DNA of 64,000 nucleotides from Flavobacterium erciyesense (GCF_018069925.1 NZ_JAGPXB010000001.1:372001-436000), one strand, 5' to 3'; counted from the first letter of the stretch, positions 19,950 through 28,832 are shown. Numbers and translations: made by a program. Notes: generated by a model from the sequence alone, not told the origin.

Positions 19950-22036
19950 TATTTCTGTTTGGGTTTATTCTTTTCAAATTCAAATGAAGTACTGCAATCT
20001 GCATTCAATACGATAAAAGCATCAAACTTTTTCCCTGCTTTGCTTTTCATCCCTTTGATAAGATTGGTTTTTCCTTTGTTGACAAGGTTTTCAATCTCAG
20101 CTATACTAATTTGCAGCTCACAAACATTCCGGAACTGAATCCAATTACAAACCTCATCGGGACATTTCACAATTTTATCACGGATAATCAATTGTTGGCT
20201 TTTGCATTTTGGGCAAATCAATTTCGGTAAATTGTTTGTAGCGATGGAGGTTTGCAACAATTCATTGGTAATAGATTTTGTATAAACTTCCATTTCCTTG
20301 TGAAATGTTTCTGCATCAGCTTCGTTGTTTTCAATTTTCTGCAACGCCAATTCCCATTCGGCAGTCATGGCTACATCAGCAATTTTTCGGTCTTTTACCA
20401 ACTCGTACACTTGCAATCCTTTTTCCGTAGGGATTAGAGATTTCTTTTCTCGCTGAATATAATTACGGGTAAACAGCGTTTCAATGATGGTGGCTCTTGT
20501 TGCCGGAGTACCGATACCGATATTTTGCAAAGCTTTCCGTTCTTCCTCGTTTTCGATTTCCTTTCCCGCGGTTTCCATTGCCGATAAAAGCCCTGCCTCG
20601 GTATAAAGTACAGGCGGTTTGGTTTTCTTTTCCAAAACGATCGCTTCTTTAATTTTCAGTTCATCACCCTTTTTCAATTCGGGCAAATCTTGTATAGGTT
20701 CGGTATCGTCTTCCGTAAAGCTACCCTTAATGGCACGCCAACCTGCTTCTAAAATTTTACAACCTTTTGCTGTGAAATCATAATGAGCGGTCTGTAATGA
20801 AACATCGGTAATCTCTTTGACACAAGCTCCCGAAATAGCTTCGAGTAAACGAAAGGCAATCATATCGTAAACGGCATTTTCGTCTGCACTCAAAACAGAT
20901 GGTATTTTGTCCGTAATCAATAATCCGTGATGATCGGTAACTCGCAAATCGTTTACGATACGTTTATTGAAACGTCCCCATTTAATTTTTGATAAGGCTG
21001 TTTTGCAAACTTCTCTGTTTTGTAAGGCTCTTACGAGGTTCGCAATTTCAGCCCATACATCTTCTGGAATATACTTGCTACCGGTACGTGGATAGGTAAT
21101 GAATTTCTTTTCGTAGAGGCTTTGGGCAATATTCAGCGTTTTTTCGGCAGAAAGGTTCAGTTTTTTATTCGCTTCCTTTTGCAAACCGGTAAGGTCAAAT
21201 AATAAAGGAGGCTGTTCGGTAACAGTTTTACTTTCTACTGAAGTAATGCTTACTGCATTACCGTTTCTTTCGATAGATTTTAAGGTATCATCTGCCTGCT
21301 GTTTATCCTGCCATCTGGTGGTAGAAATACTTTTAAATTCAATTTGCTCTTTATGATGCAATAACTGAATCTGCCAGTATTTCAGTATGGAGAAATTTTT
21401 GTTATCTAAATAACGTTTACAGATTAAAGCAAGAGTTGGCGTTTGCACACGTCCAAGAGAATAAATGCCGTTGCTAGCGGTGATACTCAACGCTTGTGTG
21501 GCATTGATGCCTACGAGCCAATCGGCACGGCTTCTACCTTGGGCTGCCTGATACAATCCGTCAAATTCCTTTCCACTTTTCAGGTTGTCAAAACCTTGCT
21601 TGATGGCTTTTTCGGTAAGTGAGCTTATCCAAAGGCGCTCAAAGGGTTTTCTACAATTCAGATATTCATAGATGTAGCGAAAAATAAGTTCGCCCTCACG
21701 ACCAGCATCGGTAGCAACAATAAGGCTTTCACTTTGGTTGAACAGTTTCTCAATGACTTTCAACTGTTTTAAAGCACCTGCATCTGCGGTATAACCTTTG
21801 TCTTTTTTTACTTTTCGAACGGTAAGCATAAACGGATTTGGGAGGATTGGCAAGGCGGTTTTGTCAAATCCCGAAATCCCATAATCTTCGGGCATTCCCA
21901 AACCTATCAGGTGTCCGAATGCCCAGGTAACAAAATAGCCGTTACCTGTAAGATAGCCATCTTTTTTATCGGATGCTCCTACAATTCCGGCTATTTCTCT
22001 TGCTACGCTTGGTTTTTCTGCAATAATTGTCTTCAT
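19949..22036 (-). CDS. topB: Type IA DNA topoisomerase III, Exc-like
   Basis: A 695-residue topoisomerase III that relaxes or decatenates single-stranded crossings. The Toprim domain has IIAEKPSVAREIA at the start and VATDAGREGELIF (DxxGREGE, about 110-116). The catalytic tyrosine is in FITYPRTGSKYIP (about Tyr315), followed by GIGTPATRATIIETL. The C-terminal region has a zinc-finger pair (CPKCKS...CPDEVCNW). Its homologue Exc in CTnDOT is the product of the last gene of the xis2c-xis2d-orf3-exc excision operon, and the gene order here matches. It begins 3 bases after the DUF3945 stop and overlaps the ORF6N start. Confidence 0.93.
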   Translation of the reverse strand: MKTIIAEKPSVAREIAGIVGASDKKDGYLTGNGYFVTWAFGHLIGLGMPEDYGISGFDKTALPILPNPFMLTVRKVKKDKGYTADAGALKQLKVIEKLFNQSESLIVATDAGREGELIFRYIYEYLNCRKPFERLWISSLTEKAIKQGFDNLKSGKEFDGLYQAAQGRSRADWLVGINATQALSITASNGIYSLGRVQTPTLALICKRYLDNKNFSILKYWQIQLLHHKEQIEFKSISTTRWQDKQQADDTLKSIERNGNAVSITSVESKTVTEQPPLLFDLTGLQKEANKKLNLSAEKTLNIAQSLYEKKFITYPRTGSKYIPEDVWAEIANLVRALQNREVCKTALSKIKWGRFNKRIVNDLRVTDHHGLLITDKIPSVLSADENAVYDMIAFRLLEAISGACVKEITDVSLQTAHYDFTAKGCKILEAGWRAIKGSFTEDDTEPIQDLPELKKGDELKIKEAIVLEKKTKPPVLYTEAGLLSAMETAGKEIENEEERKALQNIGIGTPATRATIIETLFTRNYIQREKKSLIPTEKGLQVYELVKDRKIADVAMTAEWELALQKIENNEADAETFHKEMEVYTKSITNELLQTSIATNNLPKLICPKCKSQQLIIRDKIVKCPDEVCNWIQFRNVCELQISIAEIENLVNKGKTNLIKGMKSKAGKKFDAFIVLNADCSTSFEFEKNKPKQK

Positions 22037-22039
22037 ATT

Positions 22040-23503
22040 TTACACTTTTCTACCTTTAGATTTTGCAGGTGCTTTTGGTTTTTCCTGTTGATCCTGCTGT
22101 TGCTTATTTTTTGGGGTTTGTTGTCCCGTTTTCAAAGGTTCCTTGATATTCTTGGTTGCTTCGTTGGTTTTGCCCTCCGAATTAACGGCAGTCTGCGTTT
22201 TATGAGCTTCGGTAGGTTTTGCCTGTGCTTTGAGTTTATCGGGATTTTGAAACGAGAAATCTGTTTTGCCCGTTTCTTTATTGAGTGTGATGTAACCCTG
22301 ATATTTTTGTCCTTTTTTATCTATCAAACCATCTAAATAAACCGTTTGCCCTGCTTTGAACTTGTTGTACTGCTCATCATCGAGTTCCTTTCCTCTAAAT
22401 GTTTTCGGAACTTCTTGCGATTGGCTCTGTTCCTTAGCCTGCCCAGTATTTTGAGTTTGCTGATTGCTTTTGCTTCGATCAAATAGAAACTCAACATATC
22501 TTTTATCGGCATTGAACTGAACCGTTGCACTAAATTCATCGCCTTTTTTAGAAATCATTCCGTCTAATTTTAAAGGCTTACCTTCCATTAAAGTCTGTTT
22601 TTGTTCGTCGTTTAATTTTACTCCTTTAATTTCATTGGGAATTTTGATGTATTCCGTTTTTAGGGCGATCAATTCGTTTGTTAGCCTGTCCACACTGATA
22701 ATAGAGGGCATCTGTTCGTTTGTTTTAGTATTGGTCAAATTAACCACACGTCCCATGTTACCCGTTTCCAACAAGTTTTTCTTGTCCTCATCGGTAAACT
22801 TGTGTCCGAAGAACTCAAAATTGAGGTTAGGTTCTTTTCTGATACCGTGTATCGCTGCCACAACCATTCCGTCTGGTGTGGTCTGTAAAGACAAGCGAGC
22901 ATCTGTACGAACAATAGCACCGCCAAGATTTACGCTGACAGGTACAAGGTCATTGGTTTTGTAGCCTCTTAACAAAGGATCTAAAAGGTTCATTTTTTCA
23001 AGACGTTCTTTACCTAATCCAAGATTGCTCATTGTTTCCCAATCAATCTGTTCTGGTTTAAAGCGGTATTCGCTGGTTTCCGGTGTTGTCTGTGTTGTTT
23101 CCATATTATTTTGATTTTCTTGTTGATTTTCTTTTTCGGGTTCGATTTTTACTTCGTTCTTTTTCATTTCCTTCTCGCCTTCGGGCGTGGGATGATCGAC
23201 CTGCTTTTGCATTTCCTTAGCTTTATCTAAAGCCTCATCGGCAGGGACTTTGAAGAATGAAAAATGGGTAGGATTTTTTAGCTGCCGCAGAAAGTTGGAA
23301 AAGAAATTCGAGAACAGATCTCCGTGTTTGTCCACGTGCATAAACTGGCTTTGATTTTCCTTTGTAGGATCGGTAGTCTTCAACTTGCCATTTTCGTCAA
23401 TACCTGTAACTGCTTGTATTTTATTCTTTTGCTTATCCAGTACCAATAATATATCCGATAGCTGTTCTGGGGCAGGTTGCTTGTTTTCTGTTTCTTCGCT
23501 CAT
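22040..23503 (-). CDS. DUF3945 domain protein (ICE orf3-like)
   Basis: A 487-residue hydrophilic protein. The core (about 150-300) contains WETMSNLGLGKERLEKMNLL and FFGHKFTDEDKKNLLETGNMG, typical of DUF3945. Two further related modules of about 40 residues follow: GVKLNDEQKQTLMEGKPLKLDGMI with a partner strand, and GKELDDEQYNKFKAGQTVYLDGLI with the same. The rest is Gln/Lys/Pro-rich and probably disordered. It lies between the excisionase-like genes and topB, the position of orf3 in CTnDOT. No enzyme motif is seen, and the biochemical role is unknown. Confidence 0.8.
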   Translation of the reverse strand: MSEETENKQPAPEQLSDILLVLDKQKNKIQAVTGIDENGKLKTTDPTKENQSQFMHVDKHGDLFSNFFSNFLRQLKNPTHFSFFKVPADEALDKAKEMQKQVDHPTPEGEKEMKKNEVKIEPEKENQQENQNNMETTQTTPETSEYRFKPEQIDWETMSNLGLGKERLEKMNLLDPLLRGYKTNDLVPVSVNLGGAIVRTDARLSLQTTPDGMVVAAIHGIRKEPNLNFEFFGHKFTDEDKKNLLETGNMGRVVNLTNTKTNEQMPSIISVDRLTNELIALKTEYIKIPNEIKGVKLNDEQKQTLMEGKPLKLDGMISKKGDEFSATVQFNADKRYVEFLFDRSKSNQQTQNTGQAKEQSQSQEVPKTFRGKELDDEQYNKFKAGQTVYLDGLIDKKGQKYQGYITLNKETGKTDFSFQNPDKLKAQAKPTEAHKTQTAVNSEGKTNEATKNIKEPLKTGQQTPKNKQQQDQQEKPKAPAKSKGRKV

Positions 23504-23587
23504 AATCTGAATATTTAAAGTTCAAATACCGAAAGTAGTTGAAGCCTTTGCTTGATTGCAGGATTTGGCAGTCAAAGGCAGTGTTTG

Positions 23588-23896
23588 TCACCCATTGGCT
23601 TTCAGTTTAGGTAAGGGAGGATTAAAACTTTCTCTTATGAATTGATGCACATCGGATAGTTTGTAGTACAGTTTACCACTGATGGTATAATAAGGCAGCT
23701 TGCCAATAGAGCGGTAGCGCTGTAAAGATCGGTTGCTGATTTTCAGCATTTGTAATAAATCCTGATTGTCCAGTAATTCTTCCCCGTCAATGCTGTTGCG
23801 TTTCTTTTGTAAACTGTCAATATTATCGCTCAGCATATCCATTCGCTCCATGATGCGTTCCATCCACGCCAAAAATTCCATTCTGTCAATATTCAT
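23588..23896 (-). CDS. Excisionase-like helix-turn-helix protein (Xis2d position)
   Basis: A 102-residue protein. A coiled N-terminal half (about 1-35) is followed by a winged MerR/excisionase-type helix-turn-helix: LLDNQDLLQMLKISNRSLQR, YRSIGKLPYYTISGKLYYKL (about 40-85). Such small basic proteins bend DNA at attachment sites in CTnDOT-like elements. It is the second gene of the operon; the family assignment is firm and the excision role is inferred from gene order. It is 11 bases downstream of the other helix-turn-helix gene. Confidence 0.82.
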   Translation of the reverse strand: MNIDRMEFLAWMERIMERMDMLSDNIDSLQKKRNSIDGEELLDNQDLLQMLKISNRSLQRYRSIGKLPYYTISGKLYYKLSDVHQFIRESFNPPLPKLKANG

Positions 23897-23907
23897 AGCC
23901 CTACGTT

Positions 23908-24261
23908 TTACGGTTTTCTCAATTTTAGTTTTCTTCCTTTTTCGACATAGCTTTTTCCTTTTGCCATAAGTTCTTTTACAAATTCATCACTGCTTTGAAT
24001 GGCATTTGCATTCAGCATATCCTTGATTGATCCGATGGTATAGAAATATTGTCCGTAGATTTTTGAGTAAGCTATTTCGCCTTTGGTACGCATTCGCCAC
24101 AAAGTCTTTTCGCTGATATGCAGGTATTGGCATACCTCGTGATTGTTGAGCCAGAGATTATCATAACTTGTATCTTCTAGTCTTTTCAGATAATCGAAAA
24201 TGGCATTGATACGATTGTCAAGTTGTTGCCAAGCTTCTTCTTCAATAGTGATTATTTTCAT
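23908..24261 (-). CDS. Excisionase-like helix-turn-helix protein (Xis2c position)
   Basis: A 117-residue protein with a winged helix-turn-helix: LWLNNHEVCQYLHISEKTLW and RMRTKGEIAYSKIYGQYFYT (about 37-76), and a basic C-terminal tail (YVEKGRKLKLRKP). It is the first gene of the excision operon, preceded by a 249-base gap with inverted repeats that suit RteC control. The name by position (Xis2c) is an inference from CTnDOT gene order, not from sequence identity I could measure. Confidence 0.82.
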   Translation of the reverse strand: MKIITIEEEAWQQLDNRINAIFDYLKRLEDTSYDNLWLNNHEVCQYLHISEKTLWRMRTKGEIAYSKIYGQYFYTIGSIKDMLNANAIQSSDEFVKELMAKGKSYVEKGRKLKLRKP

Positions 24262-24317
24262 TACACAGCATTTAAAGTTTACTATGCAAAGTTGCTAAGG
24301 GTGGCAGAGTTTGTCCG

Positions 24318-24335
24318 CCAATGCTTACCCATTGG
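24318..24335. promoter_or_regulatory. Inverted repeat upstream of the excision operon, candidate RteC site
   Basis: CCAATG-CTTACC-CATTGG: perfect 6-base arms and a 6-base spacer, 57 bases before the first helix-turn-helix start. On the minus strand it is followed by CAACTTTG, a one-mismatch -7 box, with no recognisable -33 TTG between. In CTnDOT, RteC activates the xis2c promoter from inverted half-sites just upstream, so this is a reasonable operator candidate. Confidence 0.45.
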
Positions 24336-24435
24336 TTTGGCACTTTTTTTAAAATTTTTAGAATAGAGAAAATCCCTTACTAGATAAGGTTTTTGAAGAA
24401 TTGGAGATGTTTTTAGATGGAAATTCGCCAGCGTT

Positions 24436-24447
24436 TGCCAATTGGCA
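24436..24447. promoter_or_regulatory. 12-base perfect palindrome TGCCAATTGGCA
   Basis: A fully palindromic 12-mer between rteC and the excision operon, about 64 bases before the stop end of rteC. It shares the CCAA/TTGG core with the inverted repeat at 24318-24335 and could be a second site for the same regulator. The rest of the 24262-24510 gap shows no credible gene. Confidence 0.4.
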
Positions 24448-24510
24448 GATATGGGCAAAAAAAAAGCAGCACACAAAATGTACTGCCTGTAAATTCTCAC
24501 TTGAATAAGG

Positions 24511-25356
24511 TTAAAGGTCTTTATCCATGTATTCTTCTAATGAAGTTTTAAGCTGATCTAAAAATGAAGTTCGGGTGCCGCTTCGGGTTTTCATGCGGTG
24601 GAAAGCGTGGTGCACATCATTTAAGGGAGTTCGGAATAATACTTGGAAAAGCAAAGCTAATTTGCGGATGCCCATTTTTCCGTATGCTATGGAGTTTGAG
24701 GCATAAAGGGCGTAAATTAATTCGATAAGTGCATTTTGAGAATTTGTCCAGGAAATATCCTTGTTGGTATCGCCATTCAGGAAGATGGTATCGGAATTTT
24801 CTTCGGGATTGATTTTGGCGAGCAGATATGTGTAAAGTAATTCGTTGGCAATAATGTAAGCAATCTTGTTGTCGTAATAAGTGGAGAAACTAAGGTCAAT
24901 TTCAAACACACCGCTTTTAAGTCCATCGTGATAATTAATTTGCCCAAGCCTAAAATAACTATGATCACGATCTGTTCTGCCTGCACGATAGTACCTGTAA
25001 AAATCCTCATTACAGATACTTTCTTTATATTCTGCTTTGAGATTTTTGAGCTGATTTTCGTAAAAACATTGGTGTATTTTTCCGGTGCTAACAGGGCAGG
25101 TGGTTTCAATGCGAAACACCTTGTTGTAATAAATGAGTTTGCCTAAAACTTGCGGTTTGATGTTCTTGAAAAAATCAATTTCCTGTTGCTCATTTTTAAA
25201 TCCAAATTGGAGGACTTGGTCTTTTATAGAACTCAACATGTCCTTTAGGAACAAAGTCATTTGATATGTTTCATTTGCTGTCGGCAATACTTCAGAAGTT
25301 AGTTTATCTTCCTTATGCCTGATTTGCGCTAATATTTTACTCAACACGATTTCCAT
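24511..25356 (-). CDS. rteC: RteC domain protein (second copy, ICE backbone)
   Basis: A 281-residue RteC family regulator, immediately upstream of the excision genes as rteC is in CTnDOT. Landmarks shared with the copy at 9674 are IDFFKNIKPQVLGKLIYYNK, FRIET, DFYRYYR, and a C-terminal SQNALIELIYALYAS...FLDQLKTSL. RteC binds DNA and turns on the xis2c promoter in CTnDOT. No RteA/RteB two-component genes are in the window, so the signal feeding this RteC is not visible. It starts about 410 bases from the first chromosomal gene to the right. Confidence 0.87.
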   Translation of the reverse strand: MEIVLSKILAQIRHKEDKLTSEVLPTANETYQMTLFLKDMLSSIKDQVLQFGFKNEQQEIDFFKNIKPQVLGKLIYYNKVFRIETTCPVSTGKIHQCFYENQLKNLKAEYKESICNEDFYRYYRAGRTDRDHSYFRLGQINYHDGLKSGVFEIDLSFSTYYDNKIAYIIANELLYTYLLAKINPEENSDTIFLNGDTNKDISWTNSQNALIELIYALYASNSIAYGKMGIRKLALLFQVLFRTPLNDVHHAFHRMKTRSGTRTSFLDQLKTSLEEYMDKDL

Positions 25357-25795
25357 AGCATAGTCTTTTTTAAGGGTTATTACTATTTGTTTCGGAGTTG
25401 CAACTATTGTTGATATACCAAAATCAAATTTTGTGAATATTCTTCAGACCATTTCCACAGATGAACCCAACTTGGGAAAGATTTATTTTCAAGAAACTGT
25501 ATTTTGGATAAACAAAAAAGGTAAAGTCTTGGTGTACTTTACCCTTTATTTATTAAATTTGCTGTATTGATTTACAAGGTAATCGAGTGAAAGTAAGCGC
25601 AATGAGCACCATTACTAAATCGTTACCGATAGAGTTTTCCACTCTCGTAAACTACTCTTAATAAGCTGAGTTGGGCTTAATTAATCTTTTTTATCTATAA
25701 AAAGCCCAAATTCATTAAATTAATGGTTTGGTAAACTTTTGTAAATACAAAAAAGCATTTAACTTGTGTATCTTGCTAGTATTAAATCCAAGTTT
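25357..25795. other. Intergenic interval expected to contain the right end of the ICE
   Basis: About 440 bases without a credible gene between rteC and the first core gene. It holds the terminator-like hairpin at 25520-25543 and a second inverted repeat, TTGGGCTT (25671-25678) / AAGCCCAA (25702-25709). No tRNA, integrase remnant or clear attachment core (GTAnnTTTGC type) was found. The attachment site can only be placed by finding the left end or an empty-site relative. Confidence 0.45.
25520..25543. terminator. Hairpin in the ICE/chromosome junction interval
   Basis: Perfect 8-base arms GGTAAAGT / ACTTTACC, loop of 8, with six A's before and a T-rich tract after, so it could terminate in either direction. 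No gene reads into it from the left, which suggests it belonged to a gene lost or displaced by the insertion. Confidence 0.45.
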
Positions 25796-26893
25796 ATGCT
25801 TACAGAAACAATTGTGACTACTCGATCTAAAACAATTTTAGTTGCACCTTTAAACTGGGGTTTAGGCCACGCAACCCGCTGTATTCCGATTATTAGAGCA
25901 CTTTTAGAGCACAACTACCAACCCATTATTGCTTCTGATGGCGCCGCGTTATTGCTGCTTCAAAGTGAATTTCCAGACCTAAAAACGCTCGAACTTCCGT
26001 CCTACGAAATAGAATATGCTGCAAAAGCCAAAAATTTCAAATGGCATTTGTTAAAAAACAGTTGGAAAACCTTAAAAGCTATTCGCAAAGAAAAAGCATT
26101 GCTCAAAAAATGGATTGCAACTTACGGAATCGACGGCATTATATCTGACAACCGCTTGGGTGTATACAATAAAAACATTCCTAGCGCTTACCTTACCCAT
26201 CAAATTCAGGTTTTAAGCGGACAAACAACTTGGCTCAGTAGCAAAATTCATCAGTACTTTGCTTTTCAACATAACGAATGTTGGATACCTGATCATGCGA
26301 GCACCAATAACTTATCTGGAATATTAGGTCATATAGATGATTTTGAACATAAATTGAAATACATTGGCCCAATTAGCCGTTTGCATAAAAAATTAGTCCC
26401 AAAAAAATACGATCTACTTGTTTTACTATCAGGTCCAGAACCACAACGAAGTATGCTCGAAGCGCATTTATTACAAGAGTTGAAAGGATTTGAAGGAACA
26501 GTTCTTTTTGTTGCAGGAACAGTAACTACACAGCAAAAATTCAGCCAACTAGGAAAAATAGAATACCATAATTTCATGACTACTTGCCAATTGGAACAAG
26601 CTATCAACGAAAGCGAAATGGTGCTTTGTCGCTCTGGTTACACCTCGATTATGGATCTTTCCGTTTTACGAAAAAAAGCGTTTTTTATACCTACACCTGG
26701 GCAATTTGAACAAGAATATTTAGCCCAAAAACTAGAAAAAGAAGGTCTGGTACCCTTTTCTACCCAAGATGAATTTTGTATTGCCAATTTACAAGAAGTT
26801 GACCATTATAAAGGTTTGCCAAAGGCAGATTCAAAAGTAGCTTGGGAGAGATTATTTGGATTATTTGAAGAAAAAAATGATTTACAGCTCTAA
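25796..26893 (+). CDS. Glycosyltransferase of the MurG/GT28 type
   Basis: A predicted cytoplasmic glycosyltransferase of about 365 residues with a two-domain GT-B fold. The N-terminal ILVAPLNWGLGHATRCIPII is the Gly-rich acceptor/nucleotide loop, and ESEMVLCRSGYTSIMDLSVL with PTPGQFEQEYLAQ is the nucleotide-sugar-binding C-terminal motif of the GT28 family. The ATG at 25796 is chosen over an in-frame GTG at 25766 because the family sequence begins near the ILVAPLNWG strand. It converges on the phoR-like gene with only 8 bases between stops. The substrate is unknown. Confidence 0.82.
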   Translation: MLTETIVTTRSKTILVAPLNWGLGHATRCIPIIRALLEHNYQPIIASDGAALLLLQSEFPDLKTLELPSYEIEYAAKAKNFKWHLLKNSWKTLKAIRKEKALLKKWIATYGIDGIISDNRLGVYNKNIPSAYLTHQIQVLSGQTTWLSSKIHQYFAFQHNECWIPDHASTNNLSGILGHIDDFEHKLKYIGPISRLHKKLVPKKYDLLVLLSGPEPQRSMLEAHLLQELKGFEGTVLFVAGTVTTQQKFSQLGKIEYHNFMTTCQLEQAINESEMVLCRSGYTSIMDLSVLRKKAFFIPTPGQFEQEYLAQKLEKEGLVPFSTQDEFCIANLQEVDHYKGLPKADSKVAWERLFGLFEEKNDLQL

Positions 26894-26901
26894 GTTACTA
26901 C

Positions 26902-27972
26902 TTATTTTTTAACCCCAAAGGAAGCCTGATTTTTAGCTGTCGTTAATGTAAATGAAAATTCAGACCCTACGCCAAAAGTACTATCCACATAAATTTTTTC
27001 ATCATGTGCCTCAATAATATGTTTAACGATTGAAAGGCCGAGACCTGAACCTCCTTCAGTTCGTGCACCACTTTGATCCACACGGTAAAAACGTTCAAAT
27101 AAACGCGGAATGTTTTTCTTTTCTATCCCTTCGCCATTATCCGTAAAACGAACAATTACTTTATCCGAAGTTAATTCTTCAATACTTACCTCGGTTGTCC
27201 CTTTTAGTTTACCATATTTGATAGAATTTACAACTAAGTTCATGACTACTTGTTGAATTTTTTCTTGGTCACCCAACACCATAATTGGTTTATGGTAGCG
27301 CATGTCAAACATCAAAAGAATATCCTTTTTGGAGGCTTTCATTTCGAGTAAATCAAAAACGTTTTGCACTAATTTCACAATGTCAAACTCGGCAATTTCA
27401 AGATTCAAATCGCCTGTTTCCAATTTCGAAATCATATCTAAATCTTGAACAATGTAAATAAGACGCTCTACCCCTTTTTCAGCACGTTCTAAATATTTTT
27501 TTCGAATCGTTTTATCATTCATAGCGCCATCCAACAAAGTAGAAAGATATCCTTGAACGGTAAATAAAGGTGTTTTCAATTCGTGCGAAACGTTACCTAA
27601 AAATTCTCTACGGTATTCTTCACGAACTTTTAGCGTTTCAATTTCAAGTTTTTTATCGGTAGCGAACTTTTTCACTTCGCGCGTAAGCGTAGCCATATCA
27701 GTGGTAATCGGCTGATTCCTAAACGTACTTGACTCTAACAAAGAAACGTCATCATAAATCTTTTTTACTTTTTTATAAATAAAACGCTCCACACGATATT
27801 GCACCACTAAAAATGAAAAAGAAGCGATACAAACCGCAAAAATAAGAATGAAATTAAGGGAAAATTCAAAAAAATAGTGCGTTAAAAAACTCACTAATAA
27901 AGTAGAGAACAAAGTTATATACAAGGACGATTTGACTGCAAATCGGTAAGTTTTTTTAAAATTTATTGTCAT
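26902..27972 (-). CDS. PhoR-like sensor histidine kinase
   Basis: A 356-residue membrane sensor kinase. Two transmembrane helices (about 15-35 and 38-58) have almost no periplasmic loop between them, as in many PhoR-type kinases that sense through partners. The phosphoacceptor is His130 in NVSHELKTPLF; the ATPase domain has NLVVNSIKYG (N box), DNGEGI (G1) and GGSGLGLSIVKHI (G2). Its start codon directly follows the regulator's stop codon, so the two form one operon. A phosphate-sensing role is inferred from similarity type and from the 11-base-period repeats upstream of the operon. Confidence 0.9.
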   Translation of the reverse strand: MTINFKKTYRFAVKSSLYITLFSTLLVSFLTHYFFEFSLNFILIFAVCIASFSFLVVQYRVERFIYKKVKKIYDDVSLLESSTFRNQPITTDMATLTREVKKFATDKKLEIETLKVREEYRREFLGNVSHELKTPLFTVQGYLSTLLDGAMNDKTIRKKYLERAEKGVERLIYIVQDLDMISKLETGDLNLEIAEFDIVKLVQNVFDLLEMKASKKDILLMFDMRYHKPIMVLGDQEKIQQVVMNLVVNSIKYGKLKGTTEVSIEELTSDKVIVRFTDNGEGIEKKNIPRLFERFYRVDQSGARTEGGSGLGLSIVKHIIEAHDEKIYVDSTFGVGSEFSFTLTTAKNQASFGVKK

Positions 27973-28656
27973 TTACACTTCAAACTTATAACCAACTCCT
28001 TTGATGGTTTTAAACAAATCTTCTCCAATTTTTTCGCGCAGTTTTCTAATATGCACATCAATTGTTCTGCCTCCAACAACTACTTCGTTACCCCAAACCT
28101 TATCTAGAATTTCGTCACGTTTGAATACTTTTCCTGGTTTTGAAGCCAAGAGGTAAAACAATTCGAATTCTTTTCGCGGAAGCGCAATCTCAATATTGTC
28201 TTTTATAATTTTGTATTCTTCTCTATTAATTTCAATACCACCCACATTTAAGGTTTCGCTCTCAATTTCTTTTTCCTTTAAACGACGTAGTAAAGCTTTC
28301 ACTTTGCTTACCAACAATTTCGGTTTAATCGGTTTGGTAATATAATCATCGGCACCCGCATCAAAACCGGCTACTTGTGAGTAATCTTCGCTTCTAGCGG
28401 TTAGAAAAGTGATTAAAACATTATTCAATTCTGGAATTTTCCTGATGTGCTCGCAAGCTTCCATTCCGTCCATTTCTGGCATCATTACATCCATAATAAT
28501 AAGGTCTGGAATTTCCTTCTTAGCTTTTGCAATAGCCTCTTTACCGTTTACTGCAGTAAAAATTTGATATCCCTCTTGAGATAGGTTGTAACCAACTATT
28601 TCTAAGATATCTTGCTCGTCATCAACTAATAAAATTTTGGTGTGTTTTTTCTTCAT
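27973..28656 (-). CDS. PhoB-like response regulator
   Basis: A 227-residue OmpR/PhoB-class regulator. In the receiver domain ILLVDDEQDIL supplies the acidic pocket, Asp56 in LIIMDVMMPEMDG is the phosphorylation site, and TKPIKPK carries the conserved Lys. The C-terminal winged-helix domain ends with VVVGGRTIDVHIRKLREKIG and TIKGVGYKFEV. It is transcribed with the kinase and divergently from the TonB-dependent receptor, which makes the receptor a likely target. Confidence 0.92.
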   Translation of the reverse strand: MKKKHTKILLVDDEQDILEIVGYNLSQEGYQIFTAVNGKEAIAKAKKEIPDLIIMDVMMPEMDGMEACEHIRKIPELNNVLITFLTARSEDYSQVAGFDAGADDYITKPIKPKLLVSKVKALLRRLKEKEIESETLNVGGIEINREEYKIIKDNIEIALPRKEFELFYLLASKPGKVFKRDEILDKVWGNEVVVGGRTIDVHIRKLREKIGEDLFKTIKGVGYKFEV

Positions 28657-28717
28657 GGAGTGTCAAAAATTATTTTTGAGATGTAAATGTAAACATAATT
28701 GAAGTAATCAAAAGCAG

Positions 28718-28734
28718 TTAACCGTAATTTAATA
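28718..28734. promoter_or_regulatory. Candidate PhoB box near the regulator gene
   Basis: TTAACC-N5-TTAATA, two half-sites with an 11-base period, the spacing at which OmpR/PhoB-class regulators bind. It lies 62 bases upstream of the phoB-like start, so it could serve autoregulation. Confidence 0.4.
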
Positions 28735-28759
28735 TTGAACGGTTTTTGCAAACATAAAG

Positions 28760-28787
28760 ACAACATAAGGTTAACAAGTCAGTAACT
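28760..28787. promoter_or_regulatory. Candidate PhoB box upstream of the TonB receptor
   Basis: Three half-sites with exact 11-base period: ACAACA, TTAACA, GTAACT. TTAACA with an 11-base period resembles the Bacillus PhoP box. It is just upstream of TTTG (28793) and TTAATTTG (28808-28815), the probable promoter of the receptor gene. Confidence 0.45.
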
Positions 28788-28832
28788 CCTGATTTGCATT
28801 ATGGCCGTTAATTTGCACAAAAATTAAACCCG

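Noticed and set aside
24282..24500. 72-residue minus-strand ORF between rteC and the excision operon
   Set aside because: Composition unlike a protein of this genome, no motif, and it covers the palindromes and promoter region.
25357..25795. tRNA gene or CTnDOT-type GTAnnTTTGC attachment core at the ICE right end
   Set aside because: Neither a cloverleaf nor an exact core match was found by eye.
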